Shown: in pieces, positions 26,203 to 35,430 of the stretch
Position numbering within the stretch: the stretch's first letter is position 1
Layout: every line of letters begins with the position of its first letter
NCBI GenBank assembly: GCA_900314565.1
Contig: OMVU01000015.1
Span: 1-64,000 of the forward strand
From: an uncultured Eubacteriales bacterium
Lineage (GTDB): Bacteria > Bacillota > Clostridia > Lachnospirales > Lachnospiraceae
Length of the DNA stretch: 64,000 nt
Direction of reading: 5' to 3'
Notes under the pieces: model-generated
The model's input: only the letters and a program-made list of their open reading frames with translations
What the model was told of the DNA's origin: nothing
The model's database searches: none
Position numbers and translations under genes: made by a program

Positions 26203-28812
26203 TCACTTATTCAATGTGCAGTCCACTACCCTTATATAGTTGGCTCCGAACACTTCGAGACGGAGATCCTCAACGCCTTTGAGGTCCACATTAAAATCCT
26301 GCGGCCCCCGGCCCGCGGTGACCGACTGGGATTCATAGACGACCTCCCCGTCAGCGTAGATCCGGAATTGGGTATTTTCCGAGACAATATCGCTGTAGGC
26401 ATTGTTCAGGATGACCTTGCCCGTGATCGAAGAGTAGGCTCCGCTTATTTTATAGGAATTCCAGTTCTCCGTGTCCGACGCTCTCCCGCCGATCGCGGTC
26501 GAATTATAGACCGTCCCGTAATTGTCAACGGCGCTCCCGTAATATACAAGTCCGCCTTCCGACGGCGAGAGCTGCATGGAAGAGCTGTACCAGTCGATAT
26601 CTGTGATCCCCGCATGGTCTCCGGGAACGATATTGTCGATAAGTCCTTCCGCCGTAGAATTTCCGGTAATCGTCTCCTCCTCGCTGATCACACAGTCGAC
26701 GAGGCGTATAAAATTACATCCCTGGATCGTCAGCTTCATCCTGCTGACTCCGCTGATATCCACCTGGAAATCCTGGGGAACGAAGCCCCTTGTAACACGC
26801 CCCGACTCCCAGAGGAGGTTTCCGTCCCCGTAGATCCGGACGTAAGTATCCTTTCCGACGTTGGCCCTCGTGTCATAGTTCATTACGACCCGGCCGGCGA
26901 TCGTTCTGTATTTCCCGTCTAAGATATACTCATCCGCATTCTCCATCTCAGATGTTCCGCCTGCGATGGCACTTTTGTAGCTCGTCCCGAAATTATCTCT
27001 CGCCGAATCCAGATAGACAAGGCTTGTCGGCGTCACCGCAGGATTCACCTTTTGAATTTCCTTGAGGGAAATGAACTGTGTCCCGGCCGCAGGAGCCTCC
27101 CCGGAAGAGCTGCTATCTGTGTTTGCGGATTTGCTGTCCGCATTTGCGGATTCGTCTTTTGCTTTGGCTGACTCACTTTTTGAGGATTCCGCATCCTTCT
27201 CTTCTTTGGATGCGGCTGCTGTCTGTGAAGACGAGGAATCACTGTTCCCGTGGATCAGGCTGCCGACCCTGTCCCTGAAGACGAACACGACCGTAAGAAT
27301 CAGGAGAAGGCCAAATGCAACTCCCAGAAGCGCAGCAACAAGTGTTCCGCGCATATTTCGGGACTGCGGCCTGTCCTCTCCCTGCGGCGCTCCGCTCTCC
27401 CGCTGTCTCCGACCGGTCTCCCCATAGGATCGGACTTTGGCGGGAGGTATGTAGGGAGCCTGTACGGATCCGCTTCCTCCCGTCCCGGGACCGGCGGATC
27501 CGGACCGAGGCCCGTAATACCCCTGTGCAATCGGTCCCTGCGTATCCTGCATCTGCGGGATCTGACTCTGCGGGATCTGGCTCTGCGGGATCTGACTCTG
27601 CGGGATCTGACTCTGCGGAATCTGGCTCCCCGGAATCTGGCTCCCCGGAATCTGGCTCTGCGGAATCTGACTCTGCGGAATCTGGCTCTGCGGAATCTGG
27701 CTCTGCGGAATCTGACTCTGCGGAATCTGGCTCGCCGCGTTCTGACTCCCGGAGCTCCTGCTTTGTGCGCTTACGTAAGTGAGGAGCTCGGTCACATCTT
27801 CATCCGCAGCGTACGGCACGGTCTGTCCGACAGTTCTCGCTCCGGAACCATATGCACCGCTGCCGGACCGGGAATCAGCCTTCACCTGCCGTCTCTTCAG
27901 CTTCAGCTCCTCCAGGGCATCCTTCAGCTGCTTTGCATCCCTGTACCGCTCTTCCGGCCTGAATCTTACAGCCTTTGCAATGATCTTCGCAAGATCTGCC
28001 GACGCGTGCGCCGGTGCGGGAAGCTCTATCCCGGAGAGGCGCAGGCCATGCGCGCGTTCCGCATCAGACGGCCGCAGAGTCCCGCTGCTGAGGTCGATAA
28101 AAGGACCCTTGTTTTCATTGCATAGCCGGTACAGGACAAGTCCGAGCGCATAGATATCGACTGTCTGGTCATATGAATTTGCGGTAAAGATCTCCGGGGC
28201 CATATAGTCGTACGTCCCCTTACGGGACATTCCCCGCTCAGCCCTGCTCATGCGGGTGGCGATTCCGAAATCCCCCAGTTTATAGACGCCTGTCTTCGGA
28301 TGAAGGAAAATGTTCGCCGGCTTGATATCCCTGTGGATCACATCATCCATCTCGCAGTCGATCAGGGCCGTGCTGATATTGATCCCGAGGTTCACGGTCT
28401 CCTCTTCCGTGAGCGTACGTTTCTTCATGATCTCTTTCAGGCAGAGCAGCTTCTCCATGCGAATAAAGATGTCCCAGCCGATAGAGTCCGTATGCTCGAT
28501 GACCTTATAATCCTCAACGTTGACGATATTTGCCGTTCCGCGGTAATCCATCATCATGGTGATCTCCTGGATGCACCCCTGAACGATCTCCCGGAAATAT
28601 TCACGGGTCGACTGTTCATCGAGCCCCTCGGCGCGGACCTGCTCGATTTCCTCCTCCCCGGAAGGAATTGTCATCACTTTGATCGCGGAATAATATTTCT
28701 TCCCGGCGTCGGACCTGGACGCACTGTACACTTTTCCGTAGGAGCCTCTTCCGAGAGGTCCTTCAATGGTCCATTCAGGCCAGAAATCTTTTATTTTCTC
28801 AATTGCATCCAT
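26203..28812 (-). CDS. Membrane Ser/Thr kinase with two NPCBM-like ectodomains
   Basis: This kinase of about 869 aa has a complete Hanks-type domain (about 15-290): GRGSYGKVYSA, AIKVM, HRDIKPANIF and GDFG. It is an RD kinase, unlike the two in the secretion locus. The linker holds twelve SQIP(Q/G) pentapeptides (DNA about 27554-27733). One TM helix lies at about 500-520 (LVAALLGVAFGLLLILTVVFVF). Outside lie two related beta domains of about 115 aa (about 590-707 and 750-866), each with an SxxDNxGTxY start, xxFRIYxDG or VRIYGDG, PQDFxVD and a final IRxVDC. This fits NPCBM-type carbohydrate-binding modules. The start at 28812 has GGAG at suitable spacing. It follows the NlpC-like gene by 42 bases. 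Confidence 0.88.
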   Translation of the reverse strand: MDAIEKIKDFWPEWTIEGPLGRGSYGKVYSASRSDAGKKYYSAIKVMTIPSGEEEIEQVRAEGLDEQSTREYFREIVQGCIQEITMMMDYRGTANIVNVEDYKVIEHTDSIGWDIFIRMEKLLCLKEIMKKRTLTEEETVNLGINISTALIDCEMDDVIHRDIKPANIFLHPKTGVYKLGDFGIATRMSRAERGMSRKGTYDYMAPEIFTANSYDQTVDIYALGLVLYRLCNENKGPFIDLSSGTLRPSDAERAHGLRLSGIELPAPAHASADLAKIIAKAVRFRPEERYRDAKQLKDALEELKLKRRQVKADSRSGSGAYGSGARTVGQTVPYAADEDVTELLTYVSAQSRSSGSQNAASQIPQSQIPQSQIPQSQIPQSQIPQSQIPGSQIPGSQIPQSQIPQSQIPQSQIPQSQIPQMQDTQGPIAQGYYGPRSGSAGPGTGGSGSVQAPYIPPAKVRSYGETGRRQRESGAPQGEDRPQSRNMRGTLVAALLGVAFGLLLILTVVFVFRDRVGSLIHGNSDSSSSQTAAASKEEKDAESSKSESAKAKDESANADSKSANTDSSSSGEAPAAGTQFISLKEIQKVNPAVTPTSLVYLDSARDNFGTSYKSAIAGGTSEMENADEYILDGKYRTIAGRVVMNYDTRANVGKDTYVRIYGDGNLLWESGRVTRGFVPQDFQVDISGVSRMKLTIQGCNFIRLVDCVISEEETITGNSTAEGLIDNIVPGDHAGITDIDWYSSSMQLSPSEGGLVYYGSAVDNYGTVYNSTAIGGRASDTENWNSYKISGAYSSITGKVILNNAYSDIVSENTQFRIYADGEVVYESQSVTAGRGPQDFNVDLKGVEDLRLEVFGANYIRVVDCTLNK

Positions 28813-28854
28813 CATTTTTCTCCATACACAGCCGGCAGGCCGCAATCCCTTTCT

Positions 28855-29820
28855 TCATTCTGCACTCCCGCTCCTGATGCGGAACGCGCACACGAACCTT
28901 CTCTGCGCTCCGAAATCCGCAAGCGGACATGTAAAAGGCTGCTCCGAAGAAACTCTGTCAATTCCTTCCGGAGTAAAATGCCCGCAGTCATATTTACTGC
29001 ACATCTGCGTCACCGGATCATACTCCACAAGCACAAATGTATGCCAGGTATACTTCGGTCCTCCGTCTTTCCCGTCGTCCTGCAGCACAATATCGCCCCG
29101 CATGAGTTTTGACTGATCATTGATCTTAATGAACCCATGGGTCGTGAGATATTCTTCTTCTGTAAGGTCTCCCGAAACGATCTGCATGCCTCCCTGCGGC
29201 TGATCGGTATAGCCCAGATCCCAGAGCGCTCTTGCAATCAGCCTGTCGCAGGCGATAAAACCGTCCTCGCAAGGGGGCAGAGTGCTCGAATTTCCATATT
29301 CATAGCCGCTGTCATGCGCCATCTGATAGACCGAGGCGACAGAAGCGATGAACTCTTCAACGCCAAAGGGGCAGTAATCGACGGCTGAATCCTGCGGAGG
29401 ATCAAGATACTCATAGACCGGCCTTCCGTCTGCCATATACAGCACACCGTCGATCTCATATTCACCGGAACCGGTTTCTCCGGAAGTCCCCTGCCCGCCA
29501 GAGGAATCCGTTCGGGAATTCTCCGCACGGCTGTCCCCGGCTGTATCTCCGCCGTTTCTGTTCTCCCCGTTCTGCGTGATCCCGTCTGCCCCGCTGCCGC
29601 CTGCCGTACTTCCGGCATCGGCTTTATTTTTACTTTCGGAGCTGCCCGCTTTCGAACCGCTTTCCGTCCTGTCTTTTCCCTTTGATCCGGCTGCCTTATT
29701 CCGATTCTCAGACGCTGAATCCGAAAGATTGACGAAGCGGACACTGAGTAGAGCAATGACTGCAATAAGAATCACACATAAAGTCGATAATATTCCAATT
29801 AAAATATTTCTGTTCTTCAT
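28855..29820 (-). CDS. Membrane-anchored NlpC/P60-like (putative amidase) protein
   Basis: This protein of about 321 aa has an N-terminal TM anchor (ILIGILSTLCVILIAVIALLSV) and a Ser/Gly/Asn-rich spacer of about 100 residues. The C-terminal domain has FIACDRLIARALWDLGY (Cys at the helix start), MRGDIVLQDD and YTWHTFVLVEY (His). A Cys followed by a later His is the NlpC/P60 and CHAP arrangement for cell-wall peptidases. The start at 29820 is the only one that leaves a normal N-terminus. It is co-transcribed with the NPCBM kinase. This suggests that the wall enzyme and the kinase act together, perhaps on the same glycan. Confidence 0.7.
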   Translation of the reverse strand: MKNRNILIGILSTLCVILIAVIALLSVRFVNLSDSASENRNKAAGSKGKDRTESGSKAGSSESKNKADAGSTAGGSGADGITQNGENRNGGDTAGDSRAENSRTDSSGGQGTSGETGSGEYEIDGVLYMADGRPVYEYLDPPQDSAVDYCPFGVEEFIASVASVYQMAHDSGYEYGNSSTLPPCEDGFIACDRLIARALWDLGYTDQPQGGMQIVSGDLTEEEYLTTHGFIKINDQSKLMRGDIVLQDDGKDGGPKYTWHTFVLVEYDPVTQMCSKYDCGHFTPEGIDRVSSEQPFTCPLADFGAQRRFVCAFRIRSGSAE

Positions 29821-30114
29821 CCTGCTTTCCCTGTAAAACGTATGCGGCGGGAGAATGGATCGCCGCGTATATGGGATATTGTACCACATCCGCAGCGGGA
29901 AAATGGTCAAAGGAATCACATTTTAATCTCTGATGCAGAATTCCCGGCCTTTTTTTGGATTGATGTTCTGCACGAAAAATCCATTCAAATTTCTTACATC
30001 ATTCCGGCTATCAAATCCATTGGATCAATTGGTATAAAGGAATCGAAATTCTGCTTCACACAGCTTAAGTTCATCAGAGCGAACGACAGGCAACACACCC
30101 AAAAGGAGGAGAGC

Positions 30115-30987
30115 ATGAAAAGAACCTGGATCATGGCATTTTTTATCGGAACAGCCCTGCTTGCCGCATCCTGCGGTCAGGATACGGCAGAGTCCGGAAC
30201 AATCCCAAATCAGACAGAAAGACCCGGATCTGCCACCACCCCGAGTCAGACAGAAAATTCCGGATCTGCCATCCCGGATCAGACAGAAAGTCCCACTTCC
30301 GGGAGTTCGGGTACCGGAAGCACGGATACCGGGGACACGAATGCAGGAAGCAAAAAGGACGCTGAAGAAAAAACGCCCTATACCGTCACAGATACCCGCT
30401 TTGAGTATTACCTGAATACGATCGGCCAGGTCGAATACCATGCGCTGGTAGAAGTAGAGAACACCGGTGAGTATCCGCTGTATCTGCAGGGGGCAGTCTA
30501 TGATTTCGAGGATATGGAGGGACACCTTGCCTGGACGGATGATTTCATTTCCTCCTGCCCGAATGTGATCGCGCCCGGAGAAAAGGGCTGGTTCTATAAC
30601 AGTATCGGCGCATCAGGAGCGGGCGATCTTGACAGTTCCGCGGAGTATCAGTTCGTCCCAGCCCTTAAGATCGTCAGATCCAACGCGGATCCGGTCTTCT
30701 ACGAGGTAAGCGACACCACTCTTTCCACGAATGCGCTCGGCTACCCGGCCGTCACAGGCAGAGTCCGCAATACGACCGGGAAAGCCGACCAGCTTGTCAA
30801 TCTGCATGCGGTCTTCTATGGAAATGACGGAAAAGTCATCGGTATCTCCGGCATGACGATGATGGATCTCGGCCCTGACGAGCAGAGGAGCTTTGAGATA
30901 ACAGGGCTGGATCTGTCCTCGAGCGTTCGGGAAGAGGTGATTTCAGACTACAAAGTGATTGCGAGCAAAGCACACTTTCAGGTTTGA
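30115..30987 (+). CDS. Lipoprotein with FxLYD-like domains
   Basis: This lipoprotein of about 290 aa has signal sequence MKRTWIMAFFIGTALLAAS and a Cys lipobox (LAASCG). A spacer with repeated NQTE(R/N) and SGSAIPDQTESP segments follows, then two beta-sandwich-like domains (EYHALVEVENTGEYPLYLQG and VTGRVRNTTGKADQL). The second has the A-x-G-x-V-x-N pattern of FxLYD domains. AAAAGGAGGAG precedes the ATG, which excludes the longer upstream frame. It is probably exposed on the outer face of the membrane. It diverges from the NlpC-like gene and the roughly 295 bases between them contain only promoter-like AT-rich DNA. Confidence 0.8.
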   Translation: MKRTWIMAFFIGTALLAASCGQDTAESGTIPNQTERPGSATTPSQTENSGSAIPDQTESPTSGSSGTGSTDTGDTNAGSKKDAEEKTPYTVTDTRFEYYLNTIGQVEYHALVEVENTGEYPLYLQGAVYDFEDMEGHLAWTDDFISSCPNVIAPGEKGWFYNSIGASGAGDLDSSAEYQFVPALKIVRSNADPVFYEVSDTTLSTNALGYPAVTGRVRNTTGKADQLVNLHAVFYGNDGKVIGISGMTMMDLGPDEQRSFEITGLDLSSSVREEVISDYKVIASKAHFQV

Positions 30988-30989
30988 TC

Positions 30990-31069
30990 CCTGGCGGATC
31001 GCAGCCGCGCAAAGGGGAAGGTTCTTCGCACATAGGCGCGGCGCGGCAGGAACGCTGAGGCGTTCTTGA
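30990..31069. repeat. Dispersed GAACGCC palindromic repeat (full copy, inverted)
   Basis: The minus strand matches the copy at 20963-21049: AAGAACGCCTCAGCGTTCCTG, GCCGCGCC, GTGCGAAGAACCTT, GCGCGGCTGCGATCCGCC. Confidence 0.85.
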
Positions 31070-31098
31070 TTTTCTGATTATATTCACGGACAGACAGA

Positions 31099-31144
31099 AA
31101 GATCTGCCCCTCTCCCGCGCAATACGGGCTCCGGGGCAGATCTC
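31099..31144 (-). terminator. Terminator after serA
   Basis: AGATCTGCCCC (31100-31110) pairs with GGGGCAGATCT (31133-31143). On the minus strand the stem is followed by TTTCTG. It is about 115 bases downstream of the serA stop. Confidence 0.65.
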
Positions 31145-31256
31145 AATATGATCTGATATGTTACATCCATACTCCCCTCATTCACCGGTGTGGCAGCAAT
31201 CAGGAGTCCGGATGCGGCAATTTTCAGTGTGATTTTTTGAACTTCACGGGGTCAGT

Positions 31257-32447
31257 TCACTGTGTATCCACCGACGTTCCCACCACGCGTCTTACGCGGA
31301 GAACGCCCCCGATCTCCTTCAGCCTCTCAACTGTATCGATCGGCATCGGAGCGGACAGGTCGATCAGCGTATACTCATAATTCCCCTTGACCTTACTTGA
31401 AAGATTCTCAATATTCAGGCCATGTCTCCCGAAAAACGAAGTGATCTGGGAGAGCATATTCGGAATGTTGTGATGCAGGATGGCTACACGCGCCGCTGTC
31501 TGGCAGATCCCGGCGTTGAGGTCCGGATAATTCACAGAGTTCTTGATATTTCCGTTATCAAGATAATCCTGAAGTTCCTTCACCGCCATAATTGCACAGT
31601 TGTCTTCCGCCTCCTCGGTCGACGCGCCGAGGTGTGGTAAAACGACCGCATTCTTCATCTTTGCAGAGACCGGATTCGCAAAGTCCGTCACGTAGCAGCG
31701 GACCTTTCCGGACTCCAGCGCTTTCGCCATCGCCTCCTCATTGACAAGCGCATCGCGGGCGAAATTCAGGAAACGGACGCCGTCTTTCATTTTCGCGATA
31801 CTTTCCGCGTCGATCATCCCCTTCGTGGATGGCAGGAACGGGACATGGATCGTGATAAAATCACTCTTTTCAAAAAGCTCATCGAGCGTTTCGACATAAT
31901 TGACCGCGCGGGACATATGCCAGGCCGTGTCAACGGAGATGTACGGGTCATACCCGTAGACTGTCATTCCGAGCTGCACCGCTGTATTTGCGACCTGCGC
32001 ACCGATTGCACCGAGCCCGATCACACCGAGCGTTCTGCCGTACACTTCATTGCCGGCAAAGGCCTTCTTGGCCTTTTCGGCCGTCTTGCTTATATTCGGA
32101 TCCTCTGCATGGTCTTTGACCCACTCCGCGCCTCCGACCACATCGCGCGCTGCCAGCATCAGACCGGCAATGACAAGCTCCTTGACGGAATTTGCATTCG
32201 CGCCCGGTGTATTAAAGACGACAATACCTTCCTCTGCACAGCGCTCGATCGGAATATTGTTCACGCCTGCTCCGGCGCGGGCAATCGCGCGAAGCTCCGG
32301 CGGGAACTGCATTTCCTTCATATCCGCCGACCGCACGAGTACGCCTGCCGCCTCATCAATGGAGTCGACCAGCGTGATGCCTGCACGGAACTTTTCGAGT
32401 CCGACAGAACTGATGTTATTCAGACAAAAAACTTTTCGATCTTTCAT
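31257..32447 (-). CDS. serA: D-3-phosphoglycerate dehydrogenase
   Basis: This enzyme of about 396 aa catalyses the NAD-dependent first step of serine synthesis. The Rossmann domain has GLGAIGAQVAN, the catalytic His is in VLPHLGAS, and a C-terminal ACT domain (MLSQITSFFGRHGLNIENL) is present. It is the short form without the intervening domain. ATG at 32447 follows GGAGAGGGG. It is a single gene bounded by hairpins. No serC lies next to it. Confidence 0.95.
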   Translation of the reverse strand: MKDRKVFCLNNISSVGLEKFRAGITLVDSIDEAAGVLVRSADMKEMQFPPELRAIARAGAGVNNIPIERCAEEGIVVFNTPGANANSVKELVIAGLMLAARDVVGGAEWVKDHAEDPNISKTAEKAKKAFAGNEVYGRTLGVIGLGAIGAQVANTAVQLGMTVYGYDPYISVDTAWHMSRAVNYVETLDELFEKSDFITIHVPFLPSTKGMIDAESIAKMKDGVRFLNFARDALVNEEAMAKALESGKVRCYVTDFANPVSAKMKNAVVLPHLGASTEEAEDNCAIMAVKELQDYLDNGNIKNSVNYPDLNAGICQTAARVAILHHNIPNMLSQITSFFGRHGLNIENLSSKVKGNYEYTLIDLSAPMPIDTVERLKEIGGVLRVRRVVGTSVDTQ

Positions 32448-32518
32448 TATCCCCTCTCCTCTGTTTGCAAAACGCACCTGATCATCCGGACAGCCGCCGC
32501 GACAGGCAGTCTCTCAGA

Positions 32519-32591
32519 TAATTTACTAAAACTTCCCACATCCTTTACTTCATGGCTCCCGGAATAAATACATGTGGGAAGTTTGAGTAAT
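32519..32591 (-). terminator. Long hairpin between lipoprotein and serA genes
   Basis: AAACTTCCCACAT (32529-32541) pairs with ATGTGGGAAGTTT (32572-32584), and the stem extends imperfectly into AT-rich flanks. It starts at the lipoprotein stop codon, so it is likely to be its terminator. A related but weaker hairpin with AAACTTCC...GGAAGTTTTAC lies at 52860-52905. Confidence 0.6.
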
Positions 32592-33524
32592 TTACCATCC
32601 CCACAGGACCTGACCGTCCGCAGCTGATACTGTGATCTGTCCGGCCGTCCATGCACCGCCGTCCTGACCGTTCGCCACAAGGTTCACAGTATAGGATCCA
32701 TCAGGAGAATCCGGGACAGATTCGACCTCGATCGAATAATACATAGGATATCCGTTGTCCTCATATGTCTCACCGGAGTGATGTCCCCAGTAATTCTCGC
32801 CTATGGAAATTGCCTGTTCGACGGTGATCATTCCGCCGGTCCGCTCCGGCGTCGGTGTCGGTGCGGCAGGTGGATTCTCCGGACTGCCCGGCGCCGGTGC
32901 TGCCGGTGCGTCAGAAGACGCCGCCTTGACTGCAGAACCTGTTTCAAGCATCTGCGGAAGATATTTCGCAAGATCCTGATATTCCGTCTCCAGTTCGGCG
33001 ATCGTCATGTCATAGGGTCTGTCACCCGGCACGATCGCCGTCAGGCTGTTCCCTGTGCTGAGCATTGCGATCGTTTTCAGCGTGTCATTCGTCTTGATCG
33101 TGATCTCGGATCCGTCGATATCTGTCGCGTTATTGATCTTGCTGCTGTCGACGACAGTAAGAAGCGTGCCATCCTGCCCGCTGTCAGCGCAAAGTTTGCA
33201 CCGGAACACATCCCCGTTCTCCGTATTCTCGACCGTATACCGGTTATTCCAGCTCTCAGGGATCGTGATCTGATATCCCATCGGGCTCACATACGCTGTG
33301 CTGTTCCCAAAATTATAGACCTCCGGAGTCGGCTCCGCTGTCGGCGTCGGCGTTGGCGTCGGTGTGGGCGTGGCTGTCGGCGTCGGAGTGACAGACGGCG
33401 TCGGCGTCACTTCCACAGCCCCGTCTTTGAGGATGAGCTCTTTCACGGAACAGCCTGCCAGCAGACTGCTCATGATCGTGGCAGAAATCAGGACAGCAGC
33501 AATTTTTTTCAGAGACTTTTTCAT
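32592..33524 (-). CDS. Lipoprotein with TPTP stalk
   Basis: This lipoprotein of about 310 aa has a lipobox (SSLLAGCSV), a Thr/Pro stalk (TPTPSVTPTPTATPTP), a globular domain (YQITIPESWNNRYTVEN) like PsbP/DUF-type lipoproteins, a Pro/Ala linker and a C-terminal domain (NGYPMYYSIEVESVPDSPDG) ending VLWGW. AAGGAG precedes ATG at 33524. It is exported and membrane-bound. The function is not known to me. Confidence 0.75.
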   Translation of the reverse strand: MKKSLKKIAAVLISATIMSSLLAGCSVKELILKDGAVEVTPTPSVTPTPTATPTPTPTPTPTAEPTPEVYNFGNSTAYVSPMGYQITIPESWNNRYTVENTENGDVFRCKLCADSGQDGTLLTVVDSSKINNATDIDGSEITIKTNDTLKTIAMLSTGNSLTAIVPGDRPYDMTIAELETEYQDLAKYLPQMLETGSAVKAASSDAPAAPAPGSPENPPAAPTPTPERTGGMITVEQAISIGENYWGHHSGETYEDNGYPMYYSIEVESVPDSPDGSYTVNLVANGQDGGAWTAGQITVSAADGQVLWGW

Positions 33525-33930
33525 GACCAATCTCCTTACATAATAAGTATGTCACAGGCAATTGTGAAAGTCTGTGCTTCACACAGAGTTTCGCAAGAGC
33601 CTGTAAGTATGTCAGACATTTTGGAAACTTTTCGCGTTCGGTGCGTTTCGCAACTGTCTGTAAGTATGTAAGATACTTGATTTCTCCGCCATGGAGGCTC
33701 GCTTTGCGGAATTCCGCAGGCAGGATCCATGACGGGATTTACATATACAGAGTATTATACTGAACTCCGCGTTCAAATGAAAGAACTTCTTTTTTTCCCC
33801 CGATTTTTACAGTTCTGTCTCCGCTGAGACGGGATTTCCTTTGCAAATTCACCACAGACGGACGCTTCCTCTGTATTCCGGACCAGAGAAAAGCGGAACT
33901 TTCCCCCTTACACGGAATATAATGGCAGGC

Positions 33931-34139
33931 GCTTGCGAAACTCTGTGCGGAATGGAATTGTTTGAACAATTCAAACAATCTGCACAAGCCTTAGAACTTC
34001 TTCATGAACGAAAGATGTGGAATGAGCAAAAACCGAATTGTCTGAGCGAAGCGAGTTTTCGTTTTTTGCGAATGCTTTTCCACATCTTGAGTGAATGTTA
34101 GAAGTTCTTGGCGCGGAAGCCGTTTGAATGTTCATACAA
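33931..34139 (+). repeat. About 210-bp palindromic dispersed element, copy B
   Basis: This is the complete copy of the element also found inverted at 16327-16538 and half at 22482-22582. The outer arms TTGTTTGAAC and GTTCATACAA and the inner AGATGTGGAA / TTCCACATCT blocks are inverted repeats. The rest of 33525-33930 holds shorter related fragments (for example CACAGAGTTTCGCAAGAGCC near 33580) and no gene. Confidence 0.9.
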
Positions 34140-34140
34140 A

Positions 34141-34172
34141 AGGACCGGGACTGCACTCACGCAGTCCCGGCC
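34141..34172 (-). terminator. Terminator after the PfkB kinase gene
   Basis: CCGGGACTGC (34145-34154) pairs with GCAGTCCCGG (34161-34170). On the minus strand TCCTTTTG follows. Confidence 0.8.
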
Positions 34173-34200
34173 ACAATCATACTCTTCCTGTTCTTTTCTT

Positions 34201-35196
34201 TCAGCTCTCTCTGAGCTTCCTTCCGGAGACCTTAATATACTTAATGACTTCTTCCGGTGTCGGCATTACGCAGAGCGCACCCTTTCTCGTCGTTACCAGA
34301 GAAGCAGCCGCGTTCGCAAAGGTCAGGAGCTCCTTCAGCTGCGCCGCATCCATATCAAGCCCGAACTTCAGGACATGATGAAGCGCGCTCGCGCAGAATG
34401 TATCTCCGGCGCCTGTCGTCTCGATCGTGCGCGGATTCAGGAATCCTTCCTCATACACTTCGACACCCTTGCAGTAAGCCTTGCTGCCGTTCGGTCCGTA
34501 GGTCGCGAACACGAGCGGAATATTGTACTCCTCAATGATCTTGTGGATTCCCGCATCCAGATCTTCCTCACCGGTCATGAATGTGATCTCATTGTCGGAA
34601 ATCTTCAGGACATCGCACTGAGAAAGACCGTATGCGATCTTCTCCTTAGCCTTCTCCTCGGAATCCCAGAGAGGCGGGCGGAGATTCGGATCGAAGGAAA
34701 TGATGCATCCGCTCTCCTTCGCGATCCGCAGAGCTTCAACTGTTGCAGCCTCTACGCCCTCATCGGTCATGGAAAGCGTTCCGAAATGGAAGATCTTCGC
34801 ACCTTCAATGACATCCTTATGCTCAATGACCTCATCCTTTGTAAGCATGATGTCAGCACCCGGCTTGCGGTAGAACGAGAAATCTCTGTCGCCGTCCGGC
34901 AGCTTCTCGACAAAGGCCAGCGTCGTGTGGATCACATCATCCATCATGAGTGCGCTCATGTCGATTCCCTGCTCTTCCGTTCTCGCTTTCAGCATTCTGC
35001 CGAACATATCATTGCCGACCTTGCCGATGAAAGCGACTTTTCTGCCTGCCTTGTTCAGCATCGCAAGAACATTGCAGGGGGCGCCGCCCGGATTTACCTC
35101 GAGAAGCTTATTTCCCTGTTCCGAAAGTCCGCTCTCGGTAAAATCAATAAGGAGCTCGCCCAGTGCCGTAACATCATACTTTTTCTCAATGCCCAT
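34201..35196 (-). CDS. PfkB-family sugar kinase, probably fructokinase
   Basis: This ribokinase-family enzyme of 331 aa has the N-terminal substrate lid, NPGGAPCNVL (sugar-binding signature) and TTGAGDTFCASAL with the catalytic Asp. The sequence style (ALGELLIDFTESG) fits bacterial fructokinases. AAAGGTGG precedes the ATG. It is a single gene with its own terminator. A TATAAT-like box (35296-35301) lies about 100 bases upstream. Confidence 0.9.
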   Translation of the reverse strand: MGIEKKYDVTALGELLIDFTESGLSEQGNKLLEVNPGGAPCNVLAMLNKAGRKVAFIGKVGNDMFGRMLKARTEEQGIDMSALMMDDVIHTTLAFVEKLPDGDRDFSFYRKPGADIMLTKDEVIEHKDVIEGAKIFHFGTLSMTDEGVEAATVEALRIAKESGCIISFDPNLRPPLWDSEEKAKEKIAYGLSQCDVLKISDNEITFMTGEEDLDAGIHKIIEEYNIPLVFATYGPNGSKAYCKGVEVYEEGFLNPRTIETTGAGDTFCASALHHVLKFGLDMDAAQLKELLTFANAAASLVTTRKGALCVMPTPEEVIKYIKVSGRKLRES

Positions 35197-35363
35197 CCTG
35201 CTCTACCACCTTTCACTGAAATACTCTGAGGATGCCGGAGCGCATATTTTCCGCTGCGGCGTCCGCTTCCTTATCCGATAAAGTAAACTATGTTCATTAT
35301 ACCATCCAATCGCCCTGTTTATCTACGTTTTTTGTATAATATAACAATAAAAGGCGCTCGATT

Positions 35364-35396
35364 TTTAAAAAAGAGATCCGGAAATCCCGGATCTCC
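35364..35396 (-). terminator. Terminator after ddh
   Basis: On the minus strand GAGATCCGG, loop GATTT and CCGGATCTC are followed by TTTTTT. This is a classic intrinsic terminator. Confidence 0.9.
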
Positions 35397-35430
35397 CATG
35401 CAGGACAGTATTCTTCAAAAAGATCGCTCT

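Noticed and set aside
29842..30114. N-terminal extension of the lipoprotein at 30115
   Set aside because: The extension would bury the signal peptide and lipobox. AAAAGGAGGAG right before 30115 marks the true start.
34108..35229. Open frame on the plus strand opposite the PfkB gene
   Set aside because: It is antisense to an intact sugar kinase with all motifs and starts inside a repeat element.
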